Positions 1 to 7,368 of a stretch of DNA of 9,564 bases are shown here, piece after piece (position 1 is the stretch's first letter; every line of letters starts with the position of its first letter). The stretch comes from a bacterium. Its GTDB lineage: Bacteria; Verrucomicrobiota; Verrucomicrobiia; Limisphaerales; J093. The stretch covers positions 1 to 9,564 of the forward strand of contig JAJXTA010000059.1 in the NCBI GenBank assembly GCA_021784265.1. The letters run 5' to 3'. The notes under the pieces are model-generated. The model had not been told where the DNA came from and did not search any database. It saw only the letters and a list, made by a program, of their open reading frames with translations. The position numbers were made by a program, and so were the translations under genes.

Positions 1-289
1 CCAGAGCCAGCAGGCCCGTCAAGAGGCCCAGGGTCAGCCGCGCCACCGGGCGGCCCGAGTGAAGGTACTCGGCCAGCAGATGCAAGAGCGCCACCCCGGC
101 GCACCAGCACTGCAACCCCAAGTAGCGCTCGACGATCACCTCGGCGGCCCGGCCCGCATAGGGACGGGGCAGAAAACTGAGCATTTCACCCGAGAAGAAG
201 GCCGGCCCCACCGCCACGGTGAAGAACACCGCTCCCCCCAACCACACCGCCAGGTTCAGGAGACCCACAAAACGTAGCAAGCGTTGCAC
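1..289 (-). CDS. DUF4149-like integral membrane protein (N-terminal part, cut by window edge)
   Basis: Reading the minus strand from a GTG at 289-287 gives 96 codons without a stop, running off the left edge. The protein starts VQRLLRFVGLLNLAVWLGG and has a hydrophobic segment at residues about 10-32, a short loop containing PRPYAGRAAEVIVERY, a second hydrophobic segment at about 57-78 (LGLQCWCAGVALLHLLAEYL) and the start of a third near residue 85. This pattern matches small verrucomicrobial DUF4149/TMEM205-like membrane proteins of unknown function. The GTG has no good Shine-Dalgarno; the frame stays open upstream, but the family-like sequence begins here. The gene is divergent from the tetR-type gene. 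A minus-strand TATAAA (405-400) lies in the shared spacer, so the efflux operator could also affect this gene; that is inference. Family assignment is from recognition, not a search. Confidence 0.7.
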   Translation of the reverse strand, partial: MQRLLRFVGLLNLAVWLGGAVFFTVAVGPAFFSGEMLSFLPRPYAGRAAEVIVERYLGLQCWCAGVALLHLLAEYLHSGRPVARLTLGLLTGLLAL

Positions 290-377
290 GCGGGTGAAGG
301 CTAGCCGGGGTCCGGGGCTTTGCCAAGCTTCGATTCCGCGCCGGCCCCGCTCCGGGCGCTCCGGCGCGCGGCGGGGC

Positions 378-407
378 TTGACAACCGTGGCCGGTCCCCT
401 TTATAGA
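378..407 (+). promoter_or_regulatory. Sigma-70-type promoter of the TetR-type regulator gene
   Basis: A perfect -35 hexamer TTGACA lies at 378-383 and a -10-like TATAGA at 402-407, with an 18-bp spacer (or TTATAG at 401-406 with 17 bp). Transcription would start near 413-415, about 24 nt upstream of the ATG at 438, giving a very short leader. The palindromic operator lies immediately downstream of the -10, a placement typical of autorepression. The promoter probably serves the regulator and, by read-through, the efflux genes behind it. Confidence 0.65.
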
Positions 408-412
408 TCGTC

Positions 413-434
413 CGTTCAAAACGAACGTTCGTTT
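413..434. promoter_or_regulatory. Palindromic operator for the TetR-family repressor
   Basis: Positions 419-434 form a 16-bp perfect palindrome, AAACGAACGTTCGTTT. An overlapping second dyad, CGTTC (413-417) and GAACG (423-427) separated by 5 bp, shares its half-site. The two dyad centres are about 6.5 bp apart, so two repressor dimers could bind overlapping sites, as some TetR-family proteins do. The site covers the expected transcription start and ends 3 bp before the ATG at 438. That the neighbouring TetR protein binds it is inference from position and symmetry. Confidence 0.65.
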
Positions 435-437
435 ATT

Positions 438-1082
438 ATGGACCGCCCCGCTGATCTTGACCGCCAGACCCGCATCCTGGATGCGGCGGAGTCGGCCTTT
501 GCGGAATGCGGCTTTGCCGGGGCCTCGCTCCGGCGGATTGTGGCCGAGGCCGGGGTGAATCTCGCGACGGTGTATTACTACTTCCGCTCGAAAGAGGGCC
601 TGATGGGGGCCGTGCTGCAGCGGCGGTTTGGCTCCTTGCGCCAGGAGCAATTGGCCCGGCTCAAGACGTGCGGGCGGCGCGCCCCCCGGCGGGCGCGCGT
701 CGAGCGGATTCTCGAGGCGATGATCGCCCCGCCCTTGCGCCTGGCGGCGGCGCGCTCGGCGGACGCCGAGCGCATCCGTCGCCTGATCGGGCGCATCGTC
801 ACCGAGCCCAACCCGCAGACTCAGGCCCTGCTTCGCCGGCACCACGACGAGGTGCGGGTGGCGTTCGTCGAAGCGGTGCGGGAGTGTCTGCCCGCTCTTC
901 CGCTGCCGGTGCTGTTGTGGCGGTTGGAGTTTGTCTGGGGGGCGTTGGCCTTTGTGCTTTGCAACCCGCGCAACCTCGAGGAGGCTACCCAAGGGGTGTG
1001 TGACCCGGAGGACGTGAACAAGGTCATGGCCCAAATGATCGTCTTCTTCGCCTCGGGGCTGCGGGCCCCCGGCCCGGGGTGA
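438..1082 (+). CDS. TetR/AcrR-family transcriptional regulator, likely repressor of the efflux operon
   Basis: This is a 214-residue protein, a normal TetR-family length. Residues 9-55 form the N-terminal DNA-binding domain: ILDAAESAFAECGFAGASLR, then IVAEAGVNLATVYYYF and RSKEGL, with the helix-turn-helix at about 30-49. The C-terminal ligand/dimer part includes LLWRLEFVWGALAFVL, resembling the PsrA-type TetR_C_17 domain; this subtype call is tentative. The frame is open back to 219, but the ATG at 438 is chosen because homology starts there and because the promoter and palindrome lie just upstream. No Shine-Dalgarno precedes the ATG (only GTTCGTTTATT). The gene is 64 bp upstream of the adaptor gene on the same strand, so it most likely represses itself and the efflux genes until a ligand binds. 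The inducer is unknown. Confidence 0.9.
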   Translation: MDRPADLDRQTRILDAAESAFAECGFAGASLRRIVAEAGVNLATVYYYFRSKEGLMGAVLQRRFGSLRQEQLARLKTCGRRAPRRARVERILEAMIAPPLRLAAARSADAERIRRLIGRIVTEPNPQTQALLRRHHDEVRVAFVEAVRECLPALPLPVLLWRLEFVWGALAFVLCNPRNLEEATQGVCDPEDVNKVMAQMIVFFASGLRAPGPG

Positions 1083-1130
1083 AGCCGTCAGCAGTCGTGG
1101 AGGACGAACGACAACGATCGGGCGCACGGA

Positions 1131-1135
1131 AAGGA
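1131..1135 (+). promoter_or_regulatory. Weak ribosome binding site of the adaptor gene
   Basis: AAGGA (within GGAAAGGA, 1128-1135) lies 11 nt before the ATG at 1147. The spacing is long but it is the only purine-rich Shine-Dalgarno candidate in the 64-bp gap after the regulator gene, and it supports this start. Confidence 0.45.
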
Positions 1136-1146
1136 TCCAATTCGGC

Positions 1147-2319
1147 ATGAAGAACCTGATAACCTATGGTTGGCTCGCGGTCGCGGTGACGGCGGCGTTG
1201 ACCGCCTGCAAGCCGGCGGCTCCGCTCGCCGCCCCACCACCGCCCCGGGTGACGGTGAGCTGTCCCCAAATGCAGACCGTGACCAACTGGGATGAATATC
1301 CCGGTCACCTGGAGGCCGTCGAGACGGTCGAGGTGCGGGCGCGGGTTTCCGGTTACCTGGAGGCCATTCGCTTTGTGGATGGCACGGAGGTGAAGGCTGG
1401 TGACGCCCTCTTCGAGATCGATCCGCGGCCCTACCAGGCCGAGGTGGAGCGGACCCAGGCGGACCGGCGGCAGGCGGAGACTCACTTGGAGCTGGCCCGG
1501 AACGATGCCCGGCGCGCCGAGGCACTGCGGGGCACGCGAGCCATCTCCGAGGAGGAACTGGACAGTCGGAGCAAGGCGGTGCGTGAGGCGGAGGCGGCGG
1601 TGGGCGCGGCCCAGGCGGCCGAGGATGCCGCCCGCCTGAACCTGGGGTACACCCACCTGCGGGCGCCCATTAACGGGCGGATTGGGCGTCGGCTCATCAC
1701 GATCGGCAACTATATCCAGGGCAGCGCCAGTGGGGCCAGTGTGCTGGCCACCATCGTCTCGCAGGAGCCGATCTACGCCTACTTCGATGTGGACGAAGGG
1801 GCGTTCTTGAAGTATCGCACGGCGGCCAAGGAGAGCGATGGCGCCCTGGCCTGTGAACTCGCCCTGGTCAACGAAACGGGCTTTCCTCATCAAGGCCGCT
1901 TGGACTTCTTCGACAACCAAGTCAACCCGCAGACCGGAACGATTCGCCTGCGAGCCGTGTTTGCGAATCCGGACCGGGCGTTGTTGCCCGGGATGTTCGG
2001 CAAGCTGCGGGTGATGGCGGGGCGGCCCCAATCGTTGATGGTGGTGCCGGACGTGGCCGTCGGCTCCGACCTTGGCTACAAGTACGTTTATGTGGTGAAT
2101 AAGGACAACGTGGTGGAGAACCGCCCCATCGAGATTGGGCGCGCCTATGGGGACCAGCGAGCCGTCCTTAAGGGTTTGGGCTTGCAGGACCGGGTGGTGG
2201 TGAACGGCCTGATGACGGTCATGATGCTGCGGCCGGGCGCCAAGGTCGAGGCCCAGAGCGCCGCGGCGCCGGGCGCCGCGCCCGCCTCGCCGGACGAGAC
2301 CCGCGCCGCTAAACTCTAG
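1147..2319 (+). CDS. RND efflux periplasmic adaptor (membrane fusion) lipoprotein, AcrA/MexE type
   Basis: This 390-residue protein bridges the inner-membrane pump and the outer-membrane channel. Residues 1-20 are a signal peptide ending in a lipobox LTAC with Cys21 as the lipidated residue. Then come a first beta-barrel/lipoyl half (about 35-100, with VEVRARVSGYLEAIRFVDG and FEIDPRPYQAEV), an alpha-helical hairpin rich in Ala, Glu and Arg (about 100-165, containing RGTRAISEEELDSR), the second lipoyl half (LGYTHLRAPINGRIGRRLIT), a beta-barrel domain and a membrane-proximal domain. QTGTIRLRAVFANPD followed by LLPGMFGKLRV is a hallmark of HlyD/AcrA-type adaptors. The C-terminus ends in a short Ala/Pro-rich tail. 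Length and domain order are normal. The next gene begins 29 bp after the stop, so both are surely cotranscribed. Closest to the MexE-like branch by eye. Confidence 0.95.
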   Translation: MKNLITYGWLAVAVTAALTACKPAAPLAAPPPPRVTVSCPQMQTVTNWDEYPGHLEAVETVEVRARVSGYLEAIRFVDGTEVKAGDALFEIDPRPYQAEVERTQADRRQAETHLELARNDARRAEALRGTRAISEEELDSRSKAVREAEAAVGAAQAAEDAARLNLGYTHLRAPINGRIGRRLITIGNYIQGSASGASVLATIVSQEPIYAYFDVDEGAFLKYRTAAKESDGALACELALVNETGFPHQGRLDFFDNQVNPQTGTIRLRAVFANPDRALLPGMFGKLRVMAGRPQSLMVVPDVAVGSDLGYKYVYVVNKDNVVENRPIEIGRAYGDQRAVLKGLGLQDRVVVNGLMTVMMLRPGAKVEAQSAAAPGAAPASPDETRAAKL

Positions 2320-2348
2320 TCCCCAGCCCCGCCACCCCGGCTTCGCCT

Positions 2349-5300
2349 GTGAACTTCTCTCACTTCTTCATCCGCCGGCCGATCTTCGCCGCCGTCCTGT
2401 CCATCTTCATCGTGTTGCTGGGGGTCATCGCGTTGCTGACCTTGCCCATCGCCCAGTATCCCGAGATCACCCCGCCGACGATCTTCGTGCAGGCCACGTA
2501 CCCCGGCGCCAACGCCGAGACGGTCGCCGACACCGTGGCCACGCCCTTGGAGGAACAGATCAATGGGGTGGAGAACATGCTCTACATGTCGGCCCAATGT
2601 AGCAGCGACGGTTCGATGCGGCTGTCGGTGACGTTCAATGTCGGCACCGACCCCAACACCGCGCAAGTGCTGGTCCAGAACCGGGTGGACTCCGCGATGC
2701 CCCGCCTGCCGGAAGAGGTCCGCACCCTGGGGGTCATCACCCGCAAACGCTCGCCCACCATCGCGATGATCGTCAGTCTCATCTCCCCGAGCGGCAAGTA
2801 TGACCCCATCTACCTCAGCAACTACGCCTACCTTCACGTGCGCGACGTGCTGGCCCGTCTGCCCGGGGTGGGGGATTCGGTCATCTTCGGGGCGCGGGAC
2901 TACTGCATGCGGCTCTGGCTGGACCCGAACAAGGTGGCGGCGCGCAACCTGACCGCCAGTGATGTGGTGGCCGCGGTGCGGCGGCAAAACGTCGAGGTGG
3001 CCGCGGGCCTCTTTGGCCAAGCGCCGCAGCCGGCGGGCAACCTGTTTCAGCTCGCCGTGCGGACGCGGGGCCGGTTGGTGAGGCCCGAGGAGTTTGGGGC
3101 GATCGTGCTCAAGACCGACAGCAACGGCCAGATCACCCGGTTGCGCGACGTGGCCCGTGTCGAGTTAGGGGCCAATGACTACAGCATCGATAGCCGGCTC
3201 GACGGCATGCCGGCGGCGGCGATCGCCCTGTTCCAGCAGCCTGGCTCCAACGCCATCGAGACCGCCAACGCCATCGAGCAGACCATGAAGGAGCTGGCCA
3301 AGGACTTTCCCGCCGGCCTGGAATATCGCGTTGCTTTCGACACCTCCGCGTTCATCCGGGAATCGATTCGCGCGGTGATCCACACGTTGCTCGAGGCGAT
3401 GGTCCTGGTGGTGTTCGTGGTGGTCTTGTTCTTGCAGAATTGGCGGGCCTCCCTGATCCCGTTGGTGGCCGTCCCGGTGTCGCTCGTTGGGACCTTCGCC
3501 GCCATGTCGGCCTTTGGGTTCTCGCTCAACAACCTGACGCTCTTCGGGTTGGTCTTAGCCATTGGGATCGTGGTGGACGACGCGATTGTGGTGGTCGAGA
3601 ACGTGGAACGTCACATAGCCGAGGGGCTTGCCCCGGTGGCCGCCGCGCACAAGGCGATGGATGAGGTCAGTGGCGCGGTGGTGGCGATTGCCCTGGTGTT
3701 GAGCGCGGTGTTCATTCCGACGGCGTTCATTAGTGGCATCACCGGCAAGTTCTACCAGCAGTTCGCGCTCACCATCGCCGTCTCGACGCTGATCTCGGCC
3801 TTCAACTCCCTGACGTTGAGCCCCGCGCTGAGCGCCCTTCTGCTCCAACCCCACCATGCGCCCAAAGACGCCGTGGGCCGGATGCTTCATGGGCTGGTGG
3901 GCTGGCTGTTCAGCGGGTTCAACCGAGTCTTTGAGGCCGGCCGCGCCGGTTACCTCGGCAGCCTGCGCCGGGTACTGCGCCACTGCGGGGTGGGCGTGCT
4001 GGTCTATGCCGGGTTGCTGGCGTTGACTTGGTTTGGTTTTGAGAAGGTCCCCACGGGCTTCATCCCCAGCCAGGACAAAGGGGCGCTCTTCTGTTACATG
4101 CAGTTGCCCGACGGGGCGTCGCTCCAGCGGACCGAGGAGGTGAGTCGGCGGGTGTTCCGCCTGATCAAGGAGACGCCCGGCATCGAGGCGGTGTCGGAGT
4201 TTGCCGGGCTCTCCCTGGTCTCGCTGGGCAACAGCGCCAACACCTCCAGCATGTTCATCCGGATGAAGCCGTTCGAAGACCGCGTCAAGGACGGCCTGAC
4301 CGCCGACGTGATCCTGGGGAAACTCCGGGCCCGGCTGGCCGGCGCCAACCTGCAAGACGCCTTCGTCGGTTTCTTCGGCATGCCGCCGGTGGACGGTTTG
4401 GGGATTGTGGGCGGCTTCAAACTGCAGGTCGAGGACCGGGCCAATCACGGTTTTAGCGCCCTGCAAGCCGCTACCTACGCTCTGGCCGGTGCCGCCGCCC
4501 AGGACCCGCGGCACCGCGTGTCCAGCGCCCTGTCCACCTTCCGGGCCGGGGTACCCCAGGTGTTTCTGGATGTGGACCGCGCCAAAGCCGAGTCGCTGGG
4601 GGTGCCCCTGGATGCGGTGTGGGACACGCTTTCAGTTTACCTCGGCTCGTTGTACGTGAACGATTTCACCATCTACGGCCGACCCTACCACGTGGTGGCG
4701 CAGGCCGACGCCCCGTTCCGGGTGCGCCCGGGCGACGTGAAGAACCTCAAGACCCGGAACCGGGCGGGGGCGATGGTGCCGTTGGGGACGTTGGTGGACG
4801 TGCGCGACATCAACGCCCCGGTTTTGGTCGGCCATTACAACATGTACCCCACGGCGGAGGTCACCGGCAGCAGCCCGCCCGGCGTCAGCTCGGGCGACGC
4901 CATCCAATGCATCAACGAGCTCGCCCAGAAGGTTCTGCCCCGGGGTATGGCCATTGAATGGACGGACCTTAACTTGTTGCAGATCCTGGCAGGCGACACC
5001 GCGATCTACATCTTCCCGCTGTGCGTGCTGATGATGTTCCTGGTGTTGTCGGCCCAGTACGAGAGCTGGTCGTTGCCGCTGGCGATCATCTTGATCGTCC
5101 CGATGTGCCTCCTTTTTGCTCTGGGCGGAGTGTGGTGGCGCGGGATCGACAACAACCTCTTTACCCAGATCGGGCTGGTGGTACTGATAGGGTTGGCGTG
5201 CAAGAACGCCATCCTCATCGTCGAGTTCGCCAAGCAACTGCAGGATGCCGGGCGGGATCGCCTCGAGGCGGCGTTGGAGGCCTCCCGCCTGCGCCTGCGG

Positions 5301-5564
5301 CCCATCCTGATGACCTCCTTCGCGTTCACTTTCGGGGTGATTCCCCTGATGCTCTCGCACGGGGCGGGCGCCGAGATGCGCGTCGCCATCGGTACCGCCG
5401 TGTTCTTCGGGATGCTGGGGGTGACCTTTTTTGGGATCTTCCTTACCCCGGTGTTCTACGTGGTGATCCGCCGGGCGCTGGAGCGGAAGCAGGCGATCGC
5501 GCCGACGCCCCGCACCCAGTCCGGGGGCTTGACGGCCGGCGGGATCGAACCCGCGCACAGCTAG
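2349..5564 (+). CDS. RND-family inner-membrane efflux pump, HAE1 type (AcrB/MexF-like)
   Basis: This 1071-residue protein is a proton-driven drug/solute exporter, close to the usual HAE1 length (about 1050). It starts with GTG at 2349 (NFSHFFIRRPIFAAV), where homology begins; no Shine-Dalgarno is visible. TM1 lies at about 10-30, followed by the porter-domain sequence TYPGANAETVADTVATPLEE. TM4 carries the proton-relay pair Asp410-Asp411 in GIVVDDAIVVVENVER (equivalent to AcrB D407/D408), and TM10 carries Lys952 in GLACKNAILIVEF (equivalent to K940). RLRLRPILMTSFAF in TM11 carries the conserved Arg and Thr. GFIPSQDKG opens the second half at about residue 570. All key residues are present, so the pump should be functional. 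It acts as a trimer with the adjoining adaptor and outer-membrane factor. The substrate cannot be deduced. Confidence 0.97.
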   Translation: MNFSHFFIRRPIFAAVLSIFIVLLGVIALLTLPIAQYPEITPPTIFVQATYPGANAETVADTVATPLEEQINGVENMLYMSAQCSSDGSMRLSVTFNVGTDPNTAQVLVQNRVDSAMPRLPEEVRTLGVITRKRSPTIAMIVSLISPSGKYDPIYLSNYAYLHVRDVLARLPGVGDSVIFGARDYCMRLWLDPNKVAARNLTASDVVAAVRRQNVEVAAGLFGQAPQPAGNLFQLAVRTRGRLVRPEEFGAIVLKTDSNGQITRLRDVARVELGANDYSIDSRLDGMPAAAIALFQQPGSNAIETANAIEQTMKELAKDFPAGLEYRVAFDTSAFIRESIRAVIHTLLEAMVLVVFVVVLFLQNWRASLIPLVAVPVSLVGTFAAMSAFGFSLNNLTLFGLVLAIGIVVDDAIVVVENVERHIAEGLAPVAAAHKAMDEVSGAVVAIALVLSAVFIPTAFISGITGKFYQQFALTIAVSTLISAFNSLTLSPALSALLLQPHHAPKDAVGRMLHGLVGWLFSGFNRVFEAGRAGYLGSLRRVLRHCGVGVLVYAGLLALTWFGFEKVPTGFIPSQDKGALFCYMQLPDGASLQRTEEVSRRVFRLIKETPGIEAVSEFAGLSLVSLGNSANTSSMFIRMKPFEDRVKDGLTADVILGKLRARLAGANLQDAFVGFFGMPPVDGLGIVGGFKLQVEDRANHGFSALQAATYALAGAAAQDPRHRVSSALSTFRAGVPQVFLDVDRAKAESLGVPLDAVWDTLSVYLGSLYVNDFTIYGRPYHVVAQADAPFRVRPGDVKNLKTRNRAGAMVPLGTLVDVRDINAPVLVGHYNMYPTAEVTGSSPPGVSSGDAIQCINELAQKVLPRGMAIEWTDLNLLQILAGDTAIYIFPLCVLMMFLVLSAQYESWSLPLAIILIVPMCLLFALGGVWWRGIDNNLFTQIGLVVLIGLACKNAILIVEFAKQLQDAGRDRLEAALEASRLRLRPILMTSFAFTFGVIPLMLSHGAGAEMRVAIGTAVFFGMLGVTFFGIFLTPVFYVVIRRALERKQAIAPTPRTQSGGLTAGGIEPAHS

Positions 5565-5570
5565 CGGATC

Positions 5571-5577
5571 GGAAAGG
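5571..5577 (+). promoter_or_regulatory. Strong ribosome binding site fixing the outer-membrane factor start
   Basis: GGAAAGG lies 7 nt before the ATG at 5585. It is the clearest Shine-Dalgarno in the window and fixes this start, even though the predicted lipobox cysteine is only at residue 63. Confidence 0.75.
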
Positions 5578-5584
5578 TAACGTC

Positions 5585-7168
5585 ATGAGTTCAAGCGCTC
5601 CAACCCTCTCAAGGTCCCCGCGCCACCCGCACGCCCAGCCACCCGCTCGGGTGTCTGAGGCGCGGGGCGCCGCGCGGCGCCTCGGCTCGCCCGCACCGCA
5701 GGCCCCGGGCCGCGCCCCGGGGTGTCGGGTTGCCGTCGGCGTCGTGGCCGCGTGGGCCCTGCTCGCCGGGTGCGCGGTGGGACCTGACTATCATCCGCCG
5801 CAGACCGCCCTGAGCGCCCAATTCGCCAACGGCGCGGGGACCGGCCTCTCCACCAACCAGCTTGATCTCGCCTGGTGGCGCGGCTTCCACGACGCGGAAC
5901 TGGATCGCCTCATCCAGCGCGCGATGCGGACCAATCACGACCTGCGCATTGCTACCGCCCGGGTGCGCGAGGCGCGGGCGATGCGTTCGGAGGCGATCCT
6001 CAGCGCCCTGCCGGTGGTCCACGGGGACGCTTCTTATACGAAATCGCTGAGCAGCGTCGATTCGATCCCTTTCTTCCAAGTGCCCCGCGCGGGCCGGGAG
6101 CTGCGGCTTTACGATGTCGGCTTCGATTCGACGTGGGAGCTGGACCTTTTTGGTCGCTCCCGGCGGGCCATTCAGGCATCCACCGCCGAGCTCGCCGCCA
6201 CGGTCGAGACTCGGCGTGACGTTCTCGTGAGTCTCATCGCGGAGGTGGCGCGCAACTATTTTGAACTCCGGGGCGCCCAACGCCAATGGACGGTGGCGCG
6301 CCAGAACGCGGACAACCAGCAGGAGACCGTGGACCTCACCGAGGCGAAATTCCGTGCGGGCACCGCCGCGCAACTGGATGTGGCGCGCGCCCGCTCCCAG
6401 CTCAACGCCACCCTGGCGAGTCTGCCTCCGCTGGAGGCCTCGATCAAACACGCCATCCACCGGCTCAGCGTCTTGGTGGGGGAGCCCCCGACGGCGCTGG
6501 ATTCCGCCCTCGCCGCAAGCGCCCCATTGCCGGCACTGCCGCCTTTGGTGGCGATCGGCACGCCGGCTGACCTCCTGCGGCGTCGTCCCGATATTCGCGC
6601 CGCCGAGCGCTCCCTCGCGGCGGCAACCGCGATGATCGGAGTGCAAACCGCCGACCTGTTCCCCCGCGTTACCTTCAGCGGCCAGCTTGGGTTGGCGGCC
6701 AGCGAAGTGCCCCGTTTGGGCGTGTCTGGCGCTGACACCTATTCCTTCGGCCCGAACCTCACCTGGGCGGCCTTGGACCTGGGTCGCGTGCGTGCCCAGA
6801 TCCAGGCGGCTCACGCCGAGGCCGACGCGCAGCTCGCCGCCTACGAACAAACCGTTCTCAATGCCCTTGAGGAAACCGAGAACGCTTTGGTCGATTTTGG
6901 CCGTGAACAGGTGCGGCACCACTACCTGGGGGACGCGGTGCGGGCGTCGGAGGAGGCGGCCTCCCTGGCCAACGACCGCTACCGCAGCGGGATCGCGGAT
7001 TTCTTGACGGTGTTGGATGCTCAGCGGACCCAGTTGGCCCTCGAGGATCAGTTGGCCCAGAGCACCACCCGCACCGCCACTGCCTTGGTCGCCGTGTACA
7101 AGGCGCTCGGAGGCGGCTGGGAGACTGAGCGGCAAGCCGCTGCGGCGGTTGTTCCCGCGCAACGCTGA
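5585..7168 (+). CDS. Outer-membrane factor lipoprotein of the RND efflux system (NodT/OprM family)
   Basis: This 527-residue protein would form the trimeric TolC-like outer-membrane channel. A hydrophobic signal segment ends in the lipobox LLAGC (Cys63), followed by AVGPDYHPP, the classic start of mature NodT-type factors. Then come LAWWRGFHDAELDRLIQRA, two repeated helical/strand halves, FDSTWELDLFGRSRRAI (from residue 180), YFELRGAQ, FRAGTAAQLDVARARSQL, LLRRRPDIRAAE (330-341), and in the second half ALEETENALVDFGRE and YRSGIADFLTVLDAQR. The family match is unambiguous. The oddity is an Arg/Pro/Ala-rich stretch of about 46 residues before the signal; its DNA is hairpin-rich. The start lies 20 bp after the pump stop, so it completes an adaptor-pump-channel operon. 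The same reading frame is open back through the pump gene to 5021, but that part is not coding. Confidence 0.95.
   Translation: MSSSAPTLSRSPRHPHAQPPARVSEARGAARRLGSPAPQAPGRAPGCRVAVGVVAAWALLAGCAVGPDYHPPQTALSAQFANGAGTGLSTNQLDLAWWRGFHDAELDRLIQRAMRTNHDLRIATARVREARAMRSEAILSALPVVHGDASYTKSLSSVDSIPFFQVPRAGRELRLYDVGFDSTWELDLFGRSRRAIQASTAELAATVETRRDVLVSLIAEVARNYFELRGAQRQWTVARQNADNQQETVDLTEAKFRAGTAAQLDVARARSQLNATLASLPPLEASIKHAIHRLSVLVGEPPTALDSALAASAPLPALPPLVAIGTPADLLRRRPDIRAAERSLAAATAMIGVQTADLFPRVTFSGQLGLAASEVPRLGVSGADTYSFGPNLTWAALDLGRVRAQIQAAHAEADAQLAAYEQTVLNALEETENALVDFGREQVRHHYLGDAVRASEEAASLANDRYRSGIADFLTVLDAQRTQLALEDQLAQSTTRTATALVAVYKALGGGWETERQAAAAVVPAQR
5657..5722. repeat. GC-rich inverted repeats inside the 5' end of the outer-membrane factor gene
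   Basis: Two inverted repeats follow each other: GAGGCGC (5657-5663) with GCGCCTC (5677-5683), loop 13; and CCCCGG (5703-5708) with CCGGGG (5717-5722), loop 8. They encode part of the Arg/Pro-rich extension ahead of the signal peptide. They may be compositional, or a remnant of a palindromic element inserted in frame. Confidence 0.45.
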
Positions 7169-7248
7169 AGCACGTCGCCATCGTGGCTGGCCTTTGGGTT
7201 GTTAGTCGTTTATTTCAAACATGTTATAAACCTGTAGCGGTGCCTCGC

Positions 7249-7279
7249 TCTCAGCGAACGACCTACTCTCGGGCTGAGA
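7249..7279 (+). terminator. Possible weak terminator hairpin after the efflux operon
   Basis: TCTCAGC (7249-7255) and GCTGAGA (7273-7279) form a perfect 7-bp stem with a 17-nt loop, 80 bp after the outer-membrane factor stop. There is no U-tract after it, so it is a weak candidate at best; it could equally be a regulatory structure. Confidence 0.25.
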
Positions 7280-7335
7280 AGGGGCTGATCGAGGCGTTCA
7301 GGAGGGGGAAAAGCGCGGAATCTGGCATTTTCCGT

Positions 7336-7368
7336 TTGACAGCCTCGCGGCGGCCATGTAAATACAAT
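7336..7368 (+). promoter_or_regulatory. Promoter of the BrnT/BrnA-like toxin-antitoxin pair
   Basis: A perfect -35 TTGACA is at 7336-7341. The -10 is either TAAATA (7359-7364, 17-bp spacer, poor hexamer) or TACAAT (7363-7368, good hexamer but 21-bp spacer). Both lie within the tandem TGTA-N2-TACA boxes, so a protein bound there would block RNA polymerase. The leader to the ATG at 7412 would be about 40 nt. Confidence 0.55.

Larger units (their letters stand above)
290..437. other. Divergent intergenic control region
   Basis: This 148-bp spacer separates the divergent DUF4149-like and TetR genes. Its left half (290-377) is very GC-rich with no feature I can name. Its right half holds the promoter and operator described separately. 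A TATAAA on the minus strand at 405-400 could serve as a -10 for the leftward gene, but no convincing minus-strand -35 is seen at 16-18 bp. Confidence 0.6.

Noticed and set aside
219..437. Upstream extension of the TetR-type protein by 73 residues
   Set aside because: It would translate through the promoter and operator; the family's N-terminus begins near the ATG at 438.
186..1148. 320-codon minus-strand open frame across the regulator gene and the divergent promoter
   Set aside because: It is antisense to the TetR-type gene, crosses the operator and has low-complexity composition. The DUF4149-like frame from 289 is the credible minus-strand gene here.
3555..5558. Large minus-strand open frames (3555-4514, 4632-5558) opposite the RND pump
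   Set aside because: They are antisense to a fully conserved pump sequence, with no recognisable domains.
5021..5584. Extension of the outer-membrane factor frame upstream into the pump gene
   Set aside because: It overlaps the conserved TM10-TM12 coding region in another frame; the Shine-Dalgarno at 5571-5577 and the homology both support the ATG at 5585.
5609..7162. 517-codon open frame on the minus strand opposite the outer-membrane factor gene
   Set aside because: It lies wholly antisense to an unambiguous gene; the product is Arg/Gly/His-rich with no family resemblance. Long antisense frames are expected in very GC-rich coding DNA.
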